12,070 nucleotides of DNA from JANQPX01 sp039028235 (GCA_039028235.1 JBCCIN010000133.1:1-12070); one strand, 5' to 3'; shown: positions 1-6,289, numbered from the stretch's first letter. Notes: generated by a model not told the origin, from the letters alone. Translations and numbers: made by a program.

Positions 1-2
1 TC

Positions 3-752
3 GAGGCGGAGCCACTGCGCGTGGCGCCGGACCCTGCCAAGCTGATCGCCGAGTTCCAGCCGTCCGGCGAGACCTACACGCTCGCCGCCAGGGTCACCGG
101 TCCGATCCGCTCGGCCTTCGCGGACGGGCCGCCGGAGGGGGCAGACGAGGAGCTGGCTGCGGCTCATCTCGCCGACGCAGAGGCCCCGCTCAGCCTGGTG
201 ATCGTCGCCGATGCCGACATGCTGCACGACCAGAACTGGGTGCGTCAGCAGGATCTGCTTGGCCAGCGCGTGACGCTCCCGATCGCCAACAATGCCGACT
301 TTGCGGTGAATGCACTCGAACTGCTATCCGGTAGCCAGAGCCTGATCGGCCTGCGCTCGCGCGGCCTCAGCGTCCGCCCGTTCGAGGTGGTCGAGCGCAT
401 GGCGCAGGACGCGGAGTTCAAGTACCGCTCCAAGGAGCAGGAGCTGCTCGCACAGATCCAGGAGACCGAGCAGAACATCCAGAAGCTGCAGGAAGAGGAG
501 CAACAGTCAGGCGTGATCCTGACCGTGGAGCAGCAGAGCGAGATCGAGAATTTTCGCGCCGAGATGATCGGTCTCCGACAGGAGCTGCGCGGCGTGCAGC
601 GCTCGCTTCGCGAGGACGTCGAAGCCCTCGCCACGAAGCTGAAATTCCTGAACATCTGGGCGGTGCCACTGGTGATCGCGCTGATCGCCGTCGGCCTTGC
701 GCTGTTCCGCCAGATGCGCGCCTGGCGCTTTGCCGCACGGCCGAGCGATTGA
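3..752 (+). CDS. GldG-like ABC transporter auxiliary protein, 3' part (5' end cut by window)
   Basis: C-terminal part of a membrane-anchored auxiliary subunit of the uncharacterised ABC transport family linked to gliding motility (GldG-like). The frame is open to the left edge, so the real start lies outside; the internal GTG at 21 is not the start. Visible parts: a soluble alpha/beta segment with a hydrophobic beta-strand followed by Asp-rich turn (LVIVADADML, about nt 195-225) and an N-N-A-D-F-xxNAL stretch typical of the family; a long Glu/Gln-rich coiled coil (about nt 405-640); one C-terminal transmembrane helix (about nt 650-715) ending in a short basic cytoplasmic tail. In this family the protein works with an ATPase and a permease, which should lie upstream beyond the edge. 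The DUF4340 gene begins 16 bases after its stop, the usual partner order. Substrate unknown. Family assignment is by recognised sequence pattern; function in motility is not implied outside Bacteroidetes. Confidence 0.82.
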   Translation, partial: EAEPLRVAPDPAKLIAEFQPSGETYTLAARVTGPIRSAFADGPPEGADEELAAAHLADAEAPLSLVIVADADMLHDQNWVRQQDLLGQRVTLPIANNADFAVNALELLSGSQSLIGLRSRGLSVRPFEVVERMAQDAEFKYRSKEQELLAQIQETEQNIQKLQEEEQQSGVILTVEQQSEIENFRAEMIGLRQELRGVQRSLREDVEALATKLKFLNIWAVPLVIALIAVGLALFRQMRAWRFAARPSD

Positions 753-768
753 GGGGAGAGCAAAGAAG

Positions 769-1824
769 ATGACACCCAAGACCTTCATCGGGCTCGCTGC
801 ACTCACCGTTTTCGCCACGGCGGGCGCTGTCGTCGCGGTGATCAACCAGCCGACCACGGGACCCGTCGCCCATGTCGACGAGCCGGCCTTTCCCGAGCTT
901 CGCGCCGGTCCTGATCGCGTCGCCAAGGTGACCATCCAGACCAAGGACGGCACAATCACGCTCAACCGCACCTCGCCTGAGACCTGGACGTCGCCGGATC
1001 GCTTCGACTACCCGGCTGCAAACGACAAGATTGCGCGGCTGGTGCGCCAGCTGAACGACATGCGCCTGATCGAGGCCAAGACGTCGAACGCCGAGCGCTA
1101 TGGGCGCCTCGAGGTCGAGGATATGACGGAGGAGGCGAATTCCAGGCTGATCCGTTTGGAGGATGACGGCGGCCAGGTTCTGGCCGAAGCGCTGATCGGC
1201 AAGCGCCTGTTCCGGCTCACCGGCAGTGCCAGTTCCGGCACCTATGTCCGCCGTCCGGGCGAGAATCAGAGCTGGCTCGCCTCGGGCGGATTCGATCTGG
1301 AGCCGGAAGTGGAGGCCTGGCTCGATCAGATCGTGGTCGAAATCGATCGCGAGGAGGTCAGCACCGTCGATATCGCCCTCGCCGAAGGTGGGGGCTACAG
1401 CGTCTCGCGCGCGAAGGCCGGCGACGAGCTGCAATTCGACAACCTTGCCGAAGGCGAGGCACTGAAGGCGGATGCCAGCATCATCGAGCTGGCAAGTGCT
1501 CTGACATCGGTGCGTCTTGCGGCGGTCAAGCCGAGCGCCGACGTCGTCTGGCCTGCCGATGCGTATGTGGTCCGCTATCGGACCTTCGACGGGCTGGAAC
1601 TGACGGTCCGCCTGGCGTTGATCGACGACGAGCCCTGGGCGACGTTTGCGGCGACGCCCGGGACGTTGCCAGAGGATGCCGCCGCTGCCGATCAGACCAG
1701 CCAGCGCATTGAGGCGATCAACAACAAGACGGCAGGCTGGGCCTATCAGGTCAACCAGTCGCTTTTCCAGCGTCTGACCAAGCCGCGCGAGTCCTGGCTG
1801 GAGACGCACGACAGCACGTCCTAG
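769..1824 (+). CDS. DUF4340 domain-containing protein
   Basis: 351-residue protein with an N-terminal signal anchor (residues about 5-25, hydrophobic and Ala/Val-rich) and an extracytoplasmic body. Repeated beta-rich segments of the type 'V.KVTIQTKDGTITL' and 'W..P..FDYPA', 'TYVRRPGE', 'SWLASG' are characteristic of DUF4340 proteins, which are found downstream of GldG-like ABC components. I chose the ATG at 769 over the upstream in-frame start at 697 because 697 would lie inside the preceding gene, whereas 769 follows purine-rich GAGGGGAG (751-758) and AAGAAG and starts a typical signal sequence. The 16-base gap to the GldG-like gene indicates one operon. Biochemical role is unknown; a periplasmic component associated with the ABC complex is the usual inference. 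The protein ends with a Ser/Thr-rich tail and is followed immediately by a small hairpin. Confidence 0.85.
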   Translation: MTPKTFIGLAALTVFATAGAVVAVINQPTTGPVAHVDEPAFPELRAGPDRVAKVTIQTKDGTITLNRTSPETWTSPDRFDYPAANDKIARLVRQLNDMRLIEAKTSNAERYGRLEVEDMTEEANSRLIRLEDDGGQVLAEALIGKRLFRLTGSASSGTYVRRPGENQSWLASGGFDLEPEVEAWLDQIVVEIDREEVSTVDIALAEGGGYSVSRAKAGDELQFDNLAEGEALKADASIIELASALTSVRLAAVKPSADVVWPADAYVVRYRTFDGLELTVRLALIDDEPWATFAATPGTLPEDAAAADQTSQRIEAINNKTAGWAYQVNQSLFQRLTKPRESWLETHDSTS

Positions 1825-1825
1825 T

Positions 1826-1840
1826 GGTGGTGTGACCACC
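1826..1840 (+). terminator. Hairpin just after the DUF4340 stop codon
   Basis: Perfect 6-bp stem GGTGGT/ACCACC with a GTG loop, beginning two bases after the stop codon at 1822-1824. No T-tract follows, so it is not a classical intrinsic terminator; it may still mark the operon end or protect the 3' end of the mRNA. Confidence 0.3.
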
Positions 1841-2132
1841 TCATCGACTCGGACCGCCGTCGCCTAAATCGACGGTTTGCCGCCAGGCTTATGTGGGCAG
1901 GCGAGCGGATCTGCCGACATGGTCTTGTGACCTATCCCGGCCGAACCGCTTCTTTTCCCGAACAGGCGGAAGCTCTCGCTCGGCAAGAAACTGCCATGAA
2001 ACGAGACATTAGAGCCTGCATCGCGATCACATCGGATCGGTATACAATCTCAATCCCGACCTTCGCGTTCGGGTACTCGTCTGCATTCACTCTTCCTTAA
2101 CCCGCCTAAGCTATCCTCCGGCGTGTCTCGCT

Positions 2133-2209
2133 GGTCCATGCGATCCTGGGAGTCCGAGCTTCGGCCACTTTTCCCGGCGGGCGGCCGGATTCCTAGGATC
2201 GCATGGACC
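2133..2209. repeat. Long inverted repeat (24-bp arms, 28-base loop)
   Basis: Left arm 2133-2156 and right arm 2186-2209 are reverse complements over 24 positions except two (2148/2194 and 2152/2190), both of which become G-U pairs in a plus-strand transcript, so the RNA would be fully paired. The arms share the core GGTCCATGCGATCCT. The intervening bases (2157-2185) can form a second small stem (GGCC at 2163-2166 with 2183-2186). No T-run follows. It could be a small RNA, an mRNA processing site, or one copy of a dispersed palindromic element; it contains no transposase and no flanking target duplication I can see. Confidence 0.7.
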
Positions 2210-2257
2210 GTGAAACAGCATGGCATCCGGGTGTTAGCGAAAAGTTAAAGTCAGAAC

Positions 2258-2279
2258 AAAAAAACCGCCTGAGACGGCG
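2258..2279 (-). terminator. Possible minus-strand intrinsic terminator
   Basis: Read on the minus strand, CGCC...GGCG forms a 4-bp stem with a six-base loop followed by one G and seven T (A7 at 2258-2264 on the plus strand). The stem is short, so this is weak. If real it would stop transcription coming from the right through the region ahead of the Crp/Fnr-like gene, which would imply an antisense or small RNA transcript there. Confidence 0.25.
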
Positions 2280-2325
2280 TGTGTTTGCGGCCTGCCGATA
2301 GGCATATTCGGCCTCCATCGGCAAT

Positions 2326-2339
2326 GCACTGATCAGTGC
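2326..2339. promoter_or_regulatory. 14-base perfect palindrome, candidate operator
   Basis: GCACTGATCAGTGC is a perfect uninterrupted palindrome about 170 bases before the regulator's start codon. Its position in the upstream region of a transcription factor gene suggests a regulator binding site, but the protein that might bind is unknown. It does not match the TGTGA-N6-TCACA layout of a CRP site. Confidence 0.3.
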
Positions 2340-2381
2340 GTCACCAATTGTGGGCTTTCGCTGCATCGAGCGGTGCTGCTT

Positions 2382-2399
2382 GTGGCCATGTCTGGCCAC
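2382..2399. promoter_or_regulatory. 7+4+7 dyad GTGGCCA/TGGCCAC, candidate operator
   Basis: Perfect inverted repeat GTGGCCA-TGTC-TGGCCAC, 111 bases before the GTG start of the Crp/Fnr-like gene. It could be an operator, possibly for autoregulation, or a hairpin in the 5' leader. The half-site spacing differs from canonical CRP or FNR sites, so binding by the downstream regulator is only a guess. Confidence 0.35.
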
Positions 2400-2510
2400 T
2401 GCAACGACAATTCGGTTGGCTCAGGTTGTAGCGCGGCCGCTGGTCGATAGCGCTCGCAGGCGCGATCGGCTAAAGTCGAGAAAGTTCAGGGAAAACTGGG
2501 GAGAGCGGTC

Positions 2511-3227
2511 GTGGTCGGCCGGGAAGAGGAGGCGCTCGACGGCATCGCGCTTTTGCGGACGCTAAGCGAGCTGGAACGGGCGCAAATCGCGCTCGGCTGC
2601 AGCTGGCGTCGCTACGCGTCCGGTGAACAGATCCTCGATCGTGACAGCCGGACCAACGACGTGCTGTTCATCACCGAGGGCGAGGTGCGCGTCGTGAACT
2701 ACTCGGCGAGCGGCCGTGAGACCGCCTACGCCGTTTTTTCCGCAGGCAGCCATGTCGGCGAGATCGCGGCGATTGACGGGGAGGCGCGCTCCGCATCCGT
2801 CGTGGCGCTCAAACCCTGTACGGTCGGCGCCCTGCCGGCCGATCGCTTCCGGGCGCTCTACGAAAAACACCCGGCGATCGCCTCGGAGCTCCTTCGCCAT
2901 CTGACCGGCATCATCCGCATCACCAATGAGCGGATCGCCGAACTCAGCACGGTGAGCGCGGTGCAGCGCATCTATCGCGAGCTCATCCGGCTGAGCGAAC
3001 CCGGTGATGGCGGGGCTGATGCTGTGATCCCGGCCATGCCGACACAGCACGATCTGGCGAGCAAGGTCGGGGCGACGCGTGAGACCGTGGCGCGCGCGCT
3101 GGGTCAGCTCACCGGCACCGGCGTGATCGAACGACGTGGGCGCACGCTCCTGATCCGGGACCGCGAGATGCTGAGCGTGATGGCCGATCCCGAGGGCGAA
3201 ACGATGTCCGCCGAAAAAGACCTATAG
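2511..3227 (+). CDS. Crp/Fnr family transcriptional regulator with cyclic-nucleotide-type sensor domain
   Basis: 238-residue regulator. Residues about 12-125 form the cyclic-nucleotide-binding beta-roll; its phosphate-binding cassette keeps Gly83-Glu84 and Arg93-Ser94, the residues that hold the cyclic phosphate in CRP and PKA, with PKA-like spacing. A long dimerisation helix follows (about 120-160), then a winged helix-turn-helix (about 177-215) whose recognition helix has Arg-Glu-Thr-Val-x-Arg (190-195), as in E. coli CRP. No FNR-type N-terminal cysteine cluster is present (only Cys30 and Cys103), arguing against a 4Fe-4S sensor. The GTG start at 2511 is supported by GGGGAG at 2498-2503, seven bases upstream. 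It sits 12 bases before a glutathione S-transferase gene, forming an operon, and about 0.8 kb before a globin-adenylate cyclase pair that could supply cAMP. Ligand and targets are inferred, not shown; other small molecules can occupy this fold. Confidence 0.9.
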   Translation: MVGREEEALDGIALLRTLSELERAQIALGCSWRRYASGEQILDRDSRTNDVLFITEGEVRVVNYSASGRETAYAVFSAGSHVGEIAAIDGEARSASVVALKPCTVGALPADRFRALYEKHPAIASELLRHLTGIIRITNERIAELSTVSAVQRIYRELIRLSEPGDGGADAVIPAMPTQHDLASKVGATRETVARALGQLTGTGVIERRGRTLLIRDREMLSVMADPEGETMSAEKDL

Positions 3228-3239
3228 GGAAAGCTCGCG

Positions 3240-3863
3240 ATGGGCGTGACGATCTGGGGACGGCCGAATTCGATCAATGTGCAAAAGGTGATGTGGGCCG
3301 TGGGCGAGCTTGGTATCGATCATCAGCGCATCGATGCCGGCGGTGCCTTCGGCGGCCTCGACACGGCGGATTATCGGCGCATGAACCCGAACCGCAGAAT
3401 TCCGGTATTGAAGGATGGCGATGCGGTCATGTGGGAGTCTCACGCCTGCGTGCGCTATCTGGCGTCGACCTATGGCGAAGGCAGCCTCTGGCCGCTCGAT
3501 CCCGCGAGGCGCTCGATCGCCGATCGCTGGATGGACTGGAAGATCACCACGCTCCATCCCTTCATGCATATCTGTTTTTGGGGCTTGATCCGAACGCCGG
3601 AGGCTGATCGCGATATGCCCGCGATCGAACAGGCCGCTGCGGATCTCGGGGAAACCTGGCGCCTGTTCGATTCCCATCTGCAGCAGCGCACCTTCGTCCT
3701 CGGCGATCGGCTCACCATGGGAGACATCCCACTCGGGTCTGCCTTCTACCGCTATGTCAATCTGCCGGTCGAGCGCCCGTCTCTGCCATCCGTCGAGGCC
3801 TGGTATGACCGCCTGCAGGCACGCCCGGCCTTTCGCAAGCATGTCATGATTCCGGTAACGTAA
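3240..3863 (+). CDS. Glutathione S-transferase family protein
   Basis: 207-residue cytosolic GST, normal length for the family. The N-terminal thioredoxin-like domain (1-80) has GRPNS at 7-11, with Ser11 the likely glutathione-activating residue of theta/beta-like bacterial GSTs, the cis-proline motif RIPVL (Pro55) and the glutathione gamma-glutamyl contact Glu66-Ser67. The all-helical C-terminal domain (about 90-200) contains the N-capping signature T-M-G-D (159-162) that nucleates folding of the GST core. AGGGAAA (3226-3232) lies eight bases before the ATG. The gene is 12 bases behind the Crp/Fnr-like regulator and probably co-transcribed with it; a hairpin at 3944-3962 may end the unit. 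The substrate cannot be told from sequence; detoxification of electrophiles or a glutathione-dependent reductase/isomerase role are both possible. Confidence 0.9.
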   Translation: MGVTIWGRPNSINVQKVMWAVGELGIDHQRIDAGGAFGGLDTADYRRMNPNRRIPVLKDGDAVMWESHACVRYLASTYGEGSLWPLDPARRSIADRWMDWKITTLHPFMHICFWGLIRTPEADRDMPAIEQAAADLGETWRLFDSHLQQRTFVLGDRLTMGDIPLGSAFYRYVNLPVERPSLPSVEAWYDRLQARPAFRKHVMIPVT

Positions 3864-3943
3864 GTCACGATTTGATCGGCCCGGTACCGTCTCGATACGT
3901 CCTTGAATGCGCAGAAAGCCTGAAGCGATGCACTCCTCTACCA

Positions 3944-3970
3944 TCTCGCCAAGAAGGCGAGAATTCTCTT
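3944..3970 (+). terminator. Likely intrinsic terminator of the regulator-GST operon
   Basis: Perfect 7-bp stem TCTCGCC/GGCGAGA (3944-3950 with 3956-3962), loop AAGAA, followed by ATTCTCTT. It lies 80 bases after the GST stop codon and before the globin gene, separating the two transcription units. The T-tract is interrupted, so efficiency is uncertain. Confidence 0.5.
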
Positions 3971-4054
3971 CAAAACTGTGCTATAGCCTGCTGAAATCGT
4001 GTTGGTACTGAGGAAATTGGGTCCAGGCTGGGGTCGTCGATATGTCCGGGGGAT

Positions 4055-4414
4055 ATGATGTCGAGCATGTTTGAGCGCTGTGGAGGATTTGCAGCCGTCA
4101 GCAAAGTGGTGATGGCGTTCTACGAAAAAGTTCTCGATTCGGATGTCGCGGGTCCGTTCTTCGAGGATGTCGACATGAAAGCGCTTGTTGATCACCAGAC
4201 CAAATTTGTCGCTCAGGTCATGGGTGGTCCTGTCGAGTACAGCGATGAAGTCCTTCGGACCGTTCATGCCAGACACAAGATCGACAAAGAAGCATTCGAC
4301 GAAGTCGCGATGTTGATGAAAGAGACGTTGGAAGACTTCGAATTCGACCGCGCGGACATCGGGCAGATCATGCAGGAGATCAAGAGCCGCTCGTCATTTG
4401 TCATTTCTGCCTGA
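4055..4414 (+). CDS. Group 1 truncated haemoglobin (trHbN type)
   Basis: 119-residue single-domain 2-on-2 globin, the usual length of trHbN proteins. Aligned by eye to the family: opening F-E-R-C-G-G-F (helix A/B), Tyr23 at B10 in AFYEKVL, P-F-F-E-D-V-D-M (34-41), Leu44 at E7, Gln48 at E11, the Gly-Gly-Pro turn (57-59), and proximal His71 (F8) in VHARHKI. Tyr B10 plus Gln E11 is the distal pair that stabilises bound O2 and supports NO dioxygenation in mycobacterial trHbN, so haem binding with tight O2/NO chemistry is expected. The start at 4055 follows CCGGGGGAT; 4058 is an equally possible ATG. The stop is 20 bases before a PAS-adenylate cyclase gene, indicating one operon. GC counted over 4081-4380 is about 52%, well below the flanks. 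Role could be NO detoxification or, given the neighbour, haem-based sensing for the cyclase. Confidence 0.92.
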   Translation: MMSSMFERCGGFAAVSKVVMAFYEKVLDSDVAGPFFEDVDMKALVDHQTKFVAQVMGGPVEYSDEVLRTVHARHKIDKEAFDEVAMLMKETLEDFEFDRADIGQIMQEIKSRSSFVISA

Positions 4415-4434
4415 GCGAGACTCGGAGACTGAGC

Positions 4435-5490
4435 ATGAACATGGACAAGTTCAACGAAGTCTTGCTTGAGTCCGTCGGTGTCGGGCTCGCCATTATCGAT
4501 GCCGGCAGCCTGGAAATCATGTTCGGCAACCGCCGCTTTGGTGAGTGGTTTCCAGGTGAAAGCGGTGTCGGTCGGGATTTGGCCGACGTTTTCCCCACGA
4601 TCGATCAAGGCCGCCTGCAATCTCGTCTCGATAGTGACCGGCCGTTTACAACGGAAGCCGAAATCAAGGTTGGGCGGCGGTCGGTCAGTCTGGCGATCAG
4701 CGTATCGCGACATCGGCACAACGACATGAGTGTCCTGATTTTGGAAGCGCAGAACATTTCGAAGATGAAAGAGCTCGAATATATGATCGAGTCCTATTCG
4801 AAAATGATCGAAAAGCAGAACAGGACATTGGAGCGGGAGAAAGAGCGCGTTGAGAAGTTGCTGCTCAATGTCATGCCGAAGTCCGTTTATGAGGAGCTGA
4901 AGACCTTCGGTGTCACGACGCCTCAGAAATACGAACAGGCGTCAATTCTCATGCTTGATTTCGTCGGCTTCACTGACATGGCGATTTCGAAGGATCCGGC
5001 AGGCATTATCACCGAGCTCAATGACATCTTCACGGCTTTCGATCGGATTGCGGAGCAGTTCGGCTGCGAGCGCATCAAGACCATGGGCGATGCCTATATG
5101 GCCGTCTCCGGCATTCCCGAGGCGACCCCTGACCATGCGCACAATATCGCAAAAGTCGCTCTTTTGATGGTGCGCTATCTTGAGCGTCGAAACCGGTCTC
5201 ATGTCCAGAAGTGGAATTGCCGGATCGGCATCAATTCGGGCGTCGTGATCGGCTCGATCGTCGGCGTTCAAAAATATGTTTATGACATCTTCGGTCCGGG
5301 CGTGAATCTGGCAGCGCGGCTCGAAACCATTGCCGATGAGATGGAGATCGCGCTTTGCGAGGATATGTATGATCTGATCAAGGACGATTTTCAGTTCGAG
5401 GATCTCGGGGATCACGAGGTCAAAGGTTTTGGCACGAAGCAGATATTTTCTCTGACCGGCACGCATGAGGCGGTCAATTTCCGCCTTTAA
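4435..5490 (+). CDS. PAS domain-containing class III adenylate cyclase
   Basis: 351-residue cytosolic protein without membrane segments. Order: PAS-like sensor (about 5-110), an amphipathic signalling helix/coiled coil (about 111-145), the linker motif K-L-L-L-N-V-M-P-K-S-V (141-151) typical of soluble-guanylate-cyclase-like proteins, and a class III cyclase domain (about 165-345). Catalytic set complete: metal-binding Asp175 (LDFVGFT) and Asp219 (MGDAYM), transition-state Asn291 and Arg295 (NLAAR). Base-selecting residues are Lys215 (RIKTMGD) and Asp284 (YDIFG), the adenylate-cyclase pair; guanylate cyclases carry Glu and Cys there. Product is therefore predicted to be cAMP, made by a homodimer. 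ATG 4435 has CGGAG seven bases upstream; 4441 is an alternative. Co-transcribed with the truncated haemoglobin 20 bases upstream, which may report O2/NO to the PAS or linker. GC counted over 4801-5100 is about 51%, suggesting acquisition with the globin gene. Ligand of the PAS domain is unknown. Confidence 0.93.
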   Translation: MNMDKFNEVLLESVGVGLAIIDAGSLEIMFGNRRFGEWFPGESGVGRDLADVFPTIDQGRLQSRLDSDRPFTTEAEIKVGRRSVSLAISVSRHRHNDMSVLILEAQNISKMKELEYMIESYSKMIEKQNRTLEREKERVEKLLLNVMPKSVYEELKTFGVTTPQKYEQASILMLDFVGFTDMAISKDPAGIITELNDIFTAFDRIAEQFGCERIKTMGDAYMAVSGIPEATPDHAHNIAKVALLMVRYLERRNRSHVQKWNCRIGINSGVVIGSIVGVQKYVYDIFGPGVNLAARLETIADEMEIALCEDMYDLIKDDFQFEDLGDHEVKGFGTKQIFSLTGTHEAVNFRL

Positions 5491-5549
5491 GGAACCCTGA
5501 GCGGCAACGTGCTGCTGTCATCCGCAGGCTACGCCCGTCTGCAGGAACG

Positions 5550-5566
5550 GCTGGCGTTTTGCCAGC
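5550..5566. terminator. Hairpin between convergent genes
   Basis: Perfect 6-bp stem GCTGGC/GCCAGC with loop GTTTT, sitting between the cyclase stop (5490) and the end of the minus-strand membrane protein gene (5587). No T-tract follows on either strand; it may serve as a bidirectional transcription barrier in this short convergent gap. Confidence 0.35.
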
Positions 5567-5586
5567 GGCACACATGATCCCGGCAC

Positions 5587-6135
5587 CTAAGCTGCTGGCC
5601 GGACGGGCTCGCCATCGGCGGCCGATGAAGGGGCTGGCTGGTCGATCTGTGCCAGGTCTGGCCGTGGCCGCACCTTGCGTCGCGGTCGCCAGACGCCGAC
5701 AACGACATTGGCGACCGACAGCGCCATGACGGCCCAAAGCGCATACCATTCATAGGCGATCGCCGTTTCGAGCAGCTCGTTTGGGGCCTCACCGGCCGCG
5801 ATCCTCTGGGCGACGATGGCGGCGTGATCGGCCTTGGCGCCGACAACGGTCATCACGCCCTTGAACATCAGGATGCCGCTCGCCGCCTTGGCCCACACCC
5901 ACCTTTTGTTCAGGAAAGGCCGATGTGCCGCCATGGCGATCAAGCCCGAGATCACCGCGAGTGCGAGGGAGGGAAATAAGAGATAGCTGCTGACCGCTGC
6001 GATCGACTGTCTCAGATCCGCGTAGGCAGCCGGCGTTCCCTGGGGGGCAAAGAGCAGCAGGATCATGTAGCAGGCAAGCGCGCCGATCAGCCCGCAGGCG
6101 GCGATGGTGTGAAGGATCTTCAGGACTTTGCGCAT
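5587..6135 (-). CDS. Four-helix integral membrane protein (DUF2269-like)
   Basis: 182-residue predicted inner-membrane protein. Four hydrophobic helices are visible at about 7-29, 47-70, 82-100 and 128-149, with a charged, Pro/Ala-rich C-terminal tail that should be cytoplasmic. His9 in helix 1 and His71 at the end of helix 2, together with the R-W-V-W-A-K stretch (78-83), resemble small DUF2269/CopD-like membrane proteins, some of which are suspected haem or metal carriers; this is a weak family assignment. ATG at 6135-6133 (minus strand) has AGAAGG ten bases upstream. A plausible promoter lies about 70 bases upstream. It is monocistronic and convergent with the cyclase gene. Specific function unknown. 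Confidence 0.72.
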   Translation of the reverse strand: MRKVLKILHTIAACGLIGALACYMILLLFAPQGTPAAYADLRQSIAAVSSYLLFPSLALAVISGLIAMAAHRPFLNKRWVWAKAASGILMFKGVMTVVGAKADHAAIVAQRIAAGEAPNELLETAIAYEWYALWAVMALSVANVVVGVWRPRRKVRPRPDLAQIDQPAPSSAADGEPVRPAA

Positions 6136-6184
6136 GCGTGGCGCCCTTCTCTTGCCGCCCGGCCCCGATGTGGTGGCGACCTGG

Positions 6185-6229
6185 TCTAGTAGTACGCTAG
6201 AAACATAAGATTCCCGCCGACTTTCTCAA
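6185..6229 (-). promoter_or_regulatory. Candidate sigma70-type promoter for the membrane protein gene, with dyad at the start site
   Basis: On the minus strand TTGAGA (6229-6224) and TATGTT (6207-6202) are separated by 16 bases, five and four matches respectively to the -35/-10 consensus. Just downstream, TCTAG-N7-CTAGA (6185-6201) forms a 5+7+5 dyad overlapping the expected transcription start, a place where a repressor could bind. Confidence 0.4.
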
Positions 6230-6289
6230 ATCTGGCTGTGTACCGCCGATCTCGGCTCAGGCGGAGAATTCAATGACGTGGACATTCCA

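Larger units (their letters stand above)
1841..2510. other. Long gene-free region with dyad structures
   Basis: About 670 bases between the ABC-associated operon and the Crp/Fnr-like gene in which I find no convincing coding sequence. A 69-codon frame at 1891-2100 (+) and a 68-codon frame at 2193-2399 (-) have no recognisable family, no clear ribosome site and no conserved character. The region has mixed composition with AT-rich patches (about 2225-2265) and contains a long inverted repeat (2133-2209), a hairpin next to an A7 run (2258-2279), a 14-base palindrome (2326-2339) and a 7+4+7 dyad (2382-2399), listed separately. It must hold the promoter of the regulator-GST operon and could encode a small RNA. 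Confidence 0.6.

Noticed and set aside
418..1839. 473-codon open frame on the minus strand across the GldG-like and DUF4340 genes
   Set aside because: It is antisense to two genes with clear family features and operon spacing; its translation is Arg/Leu/Gly-rich without recognisable domains, as expected for a shadow frame in GC-rich DNA.
1831..1846. TGTGA motif as half of a CRP site after the DUF4340 gene
   Set aside because: The second half-site (TCACA at proper spacing) is missing, and the motif is part of a hairpin loop. Other TGTGA/TCACA occurrences (about 1925 and 2027) likewise lack a partner, so no CRP box is called.
1891..2100. 69-codon plus-strand frame in the gene-free region
   Set aside because: No recognisable family, poor ribosome site, atypical composition; chance frame is more likely.
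2193..2399. 68-codon minus-strand frame in the gene-free region
   Set aside because: It overlaps the right arm of the long inverted repeat, the A7 hairpin and both dyads, has no family resemblance and no convincing ribosome site.
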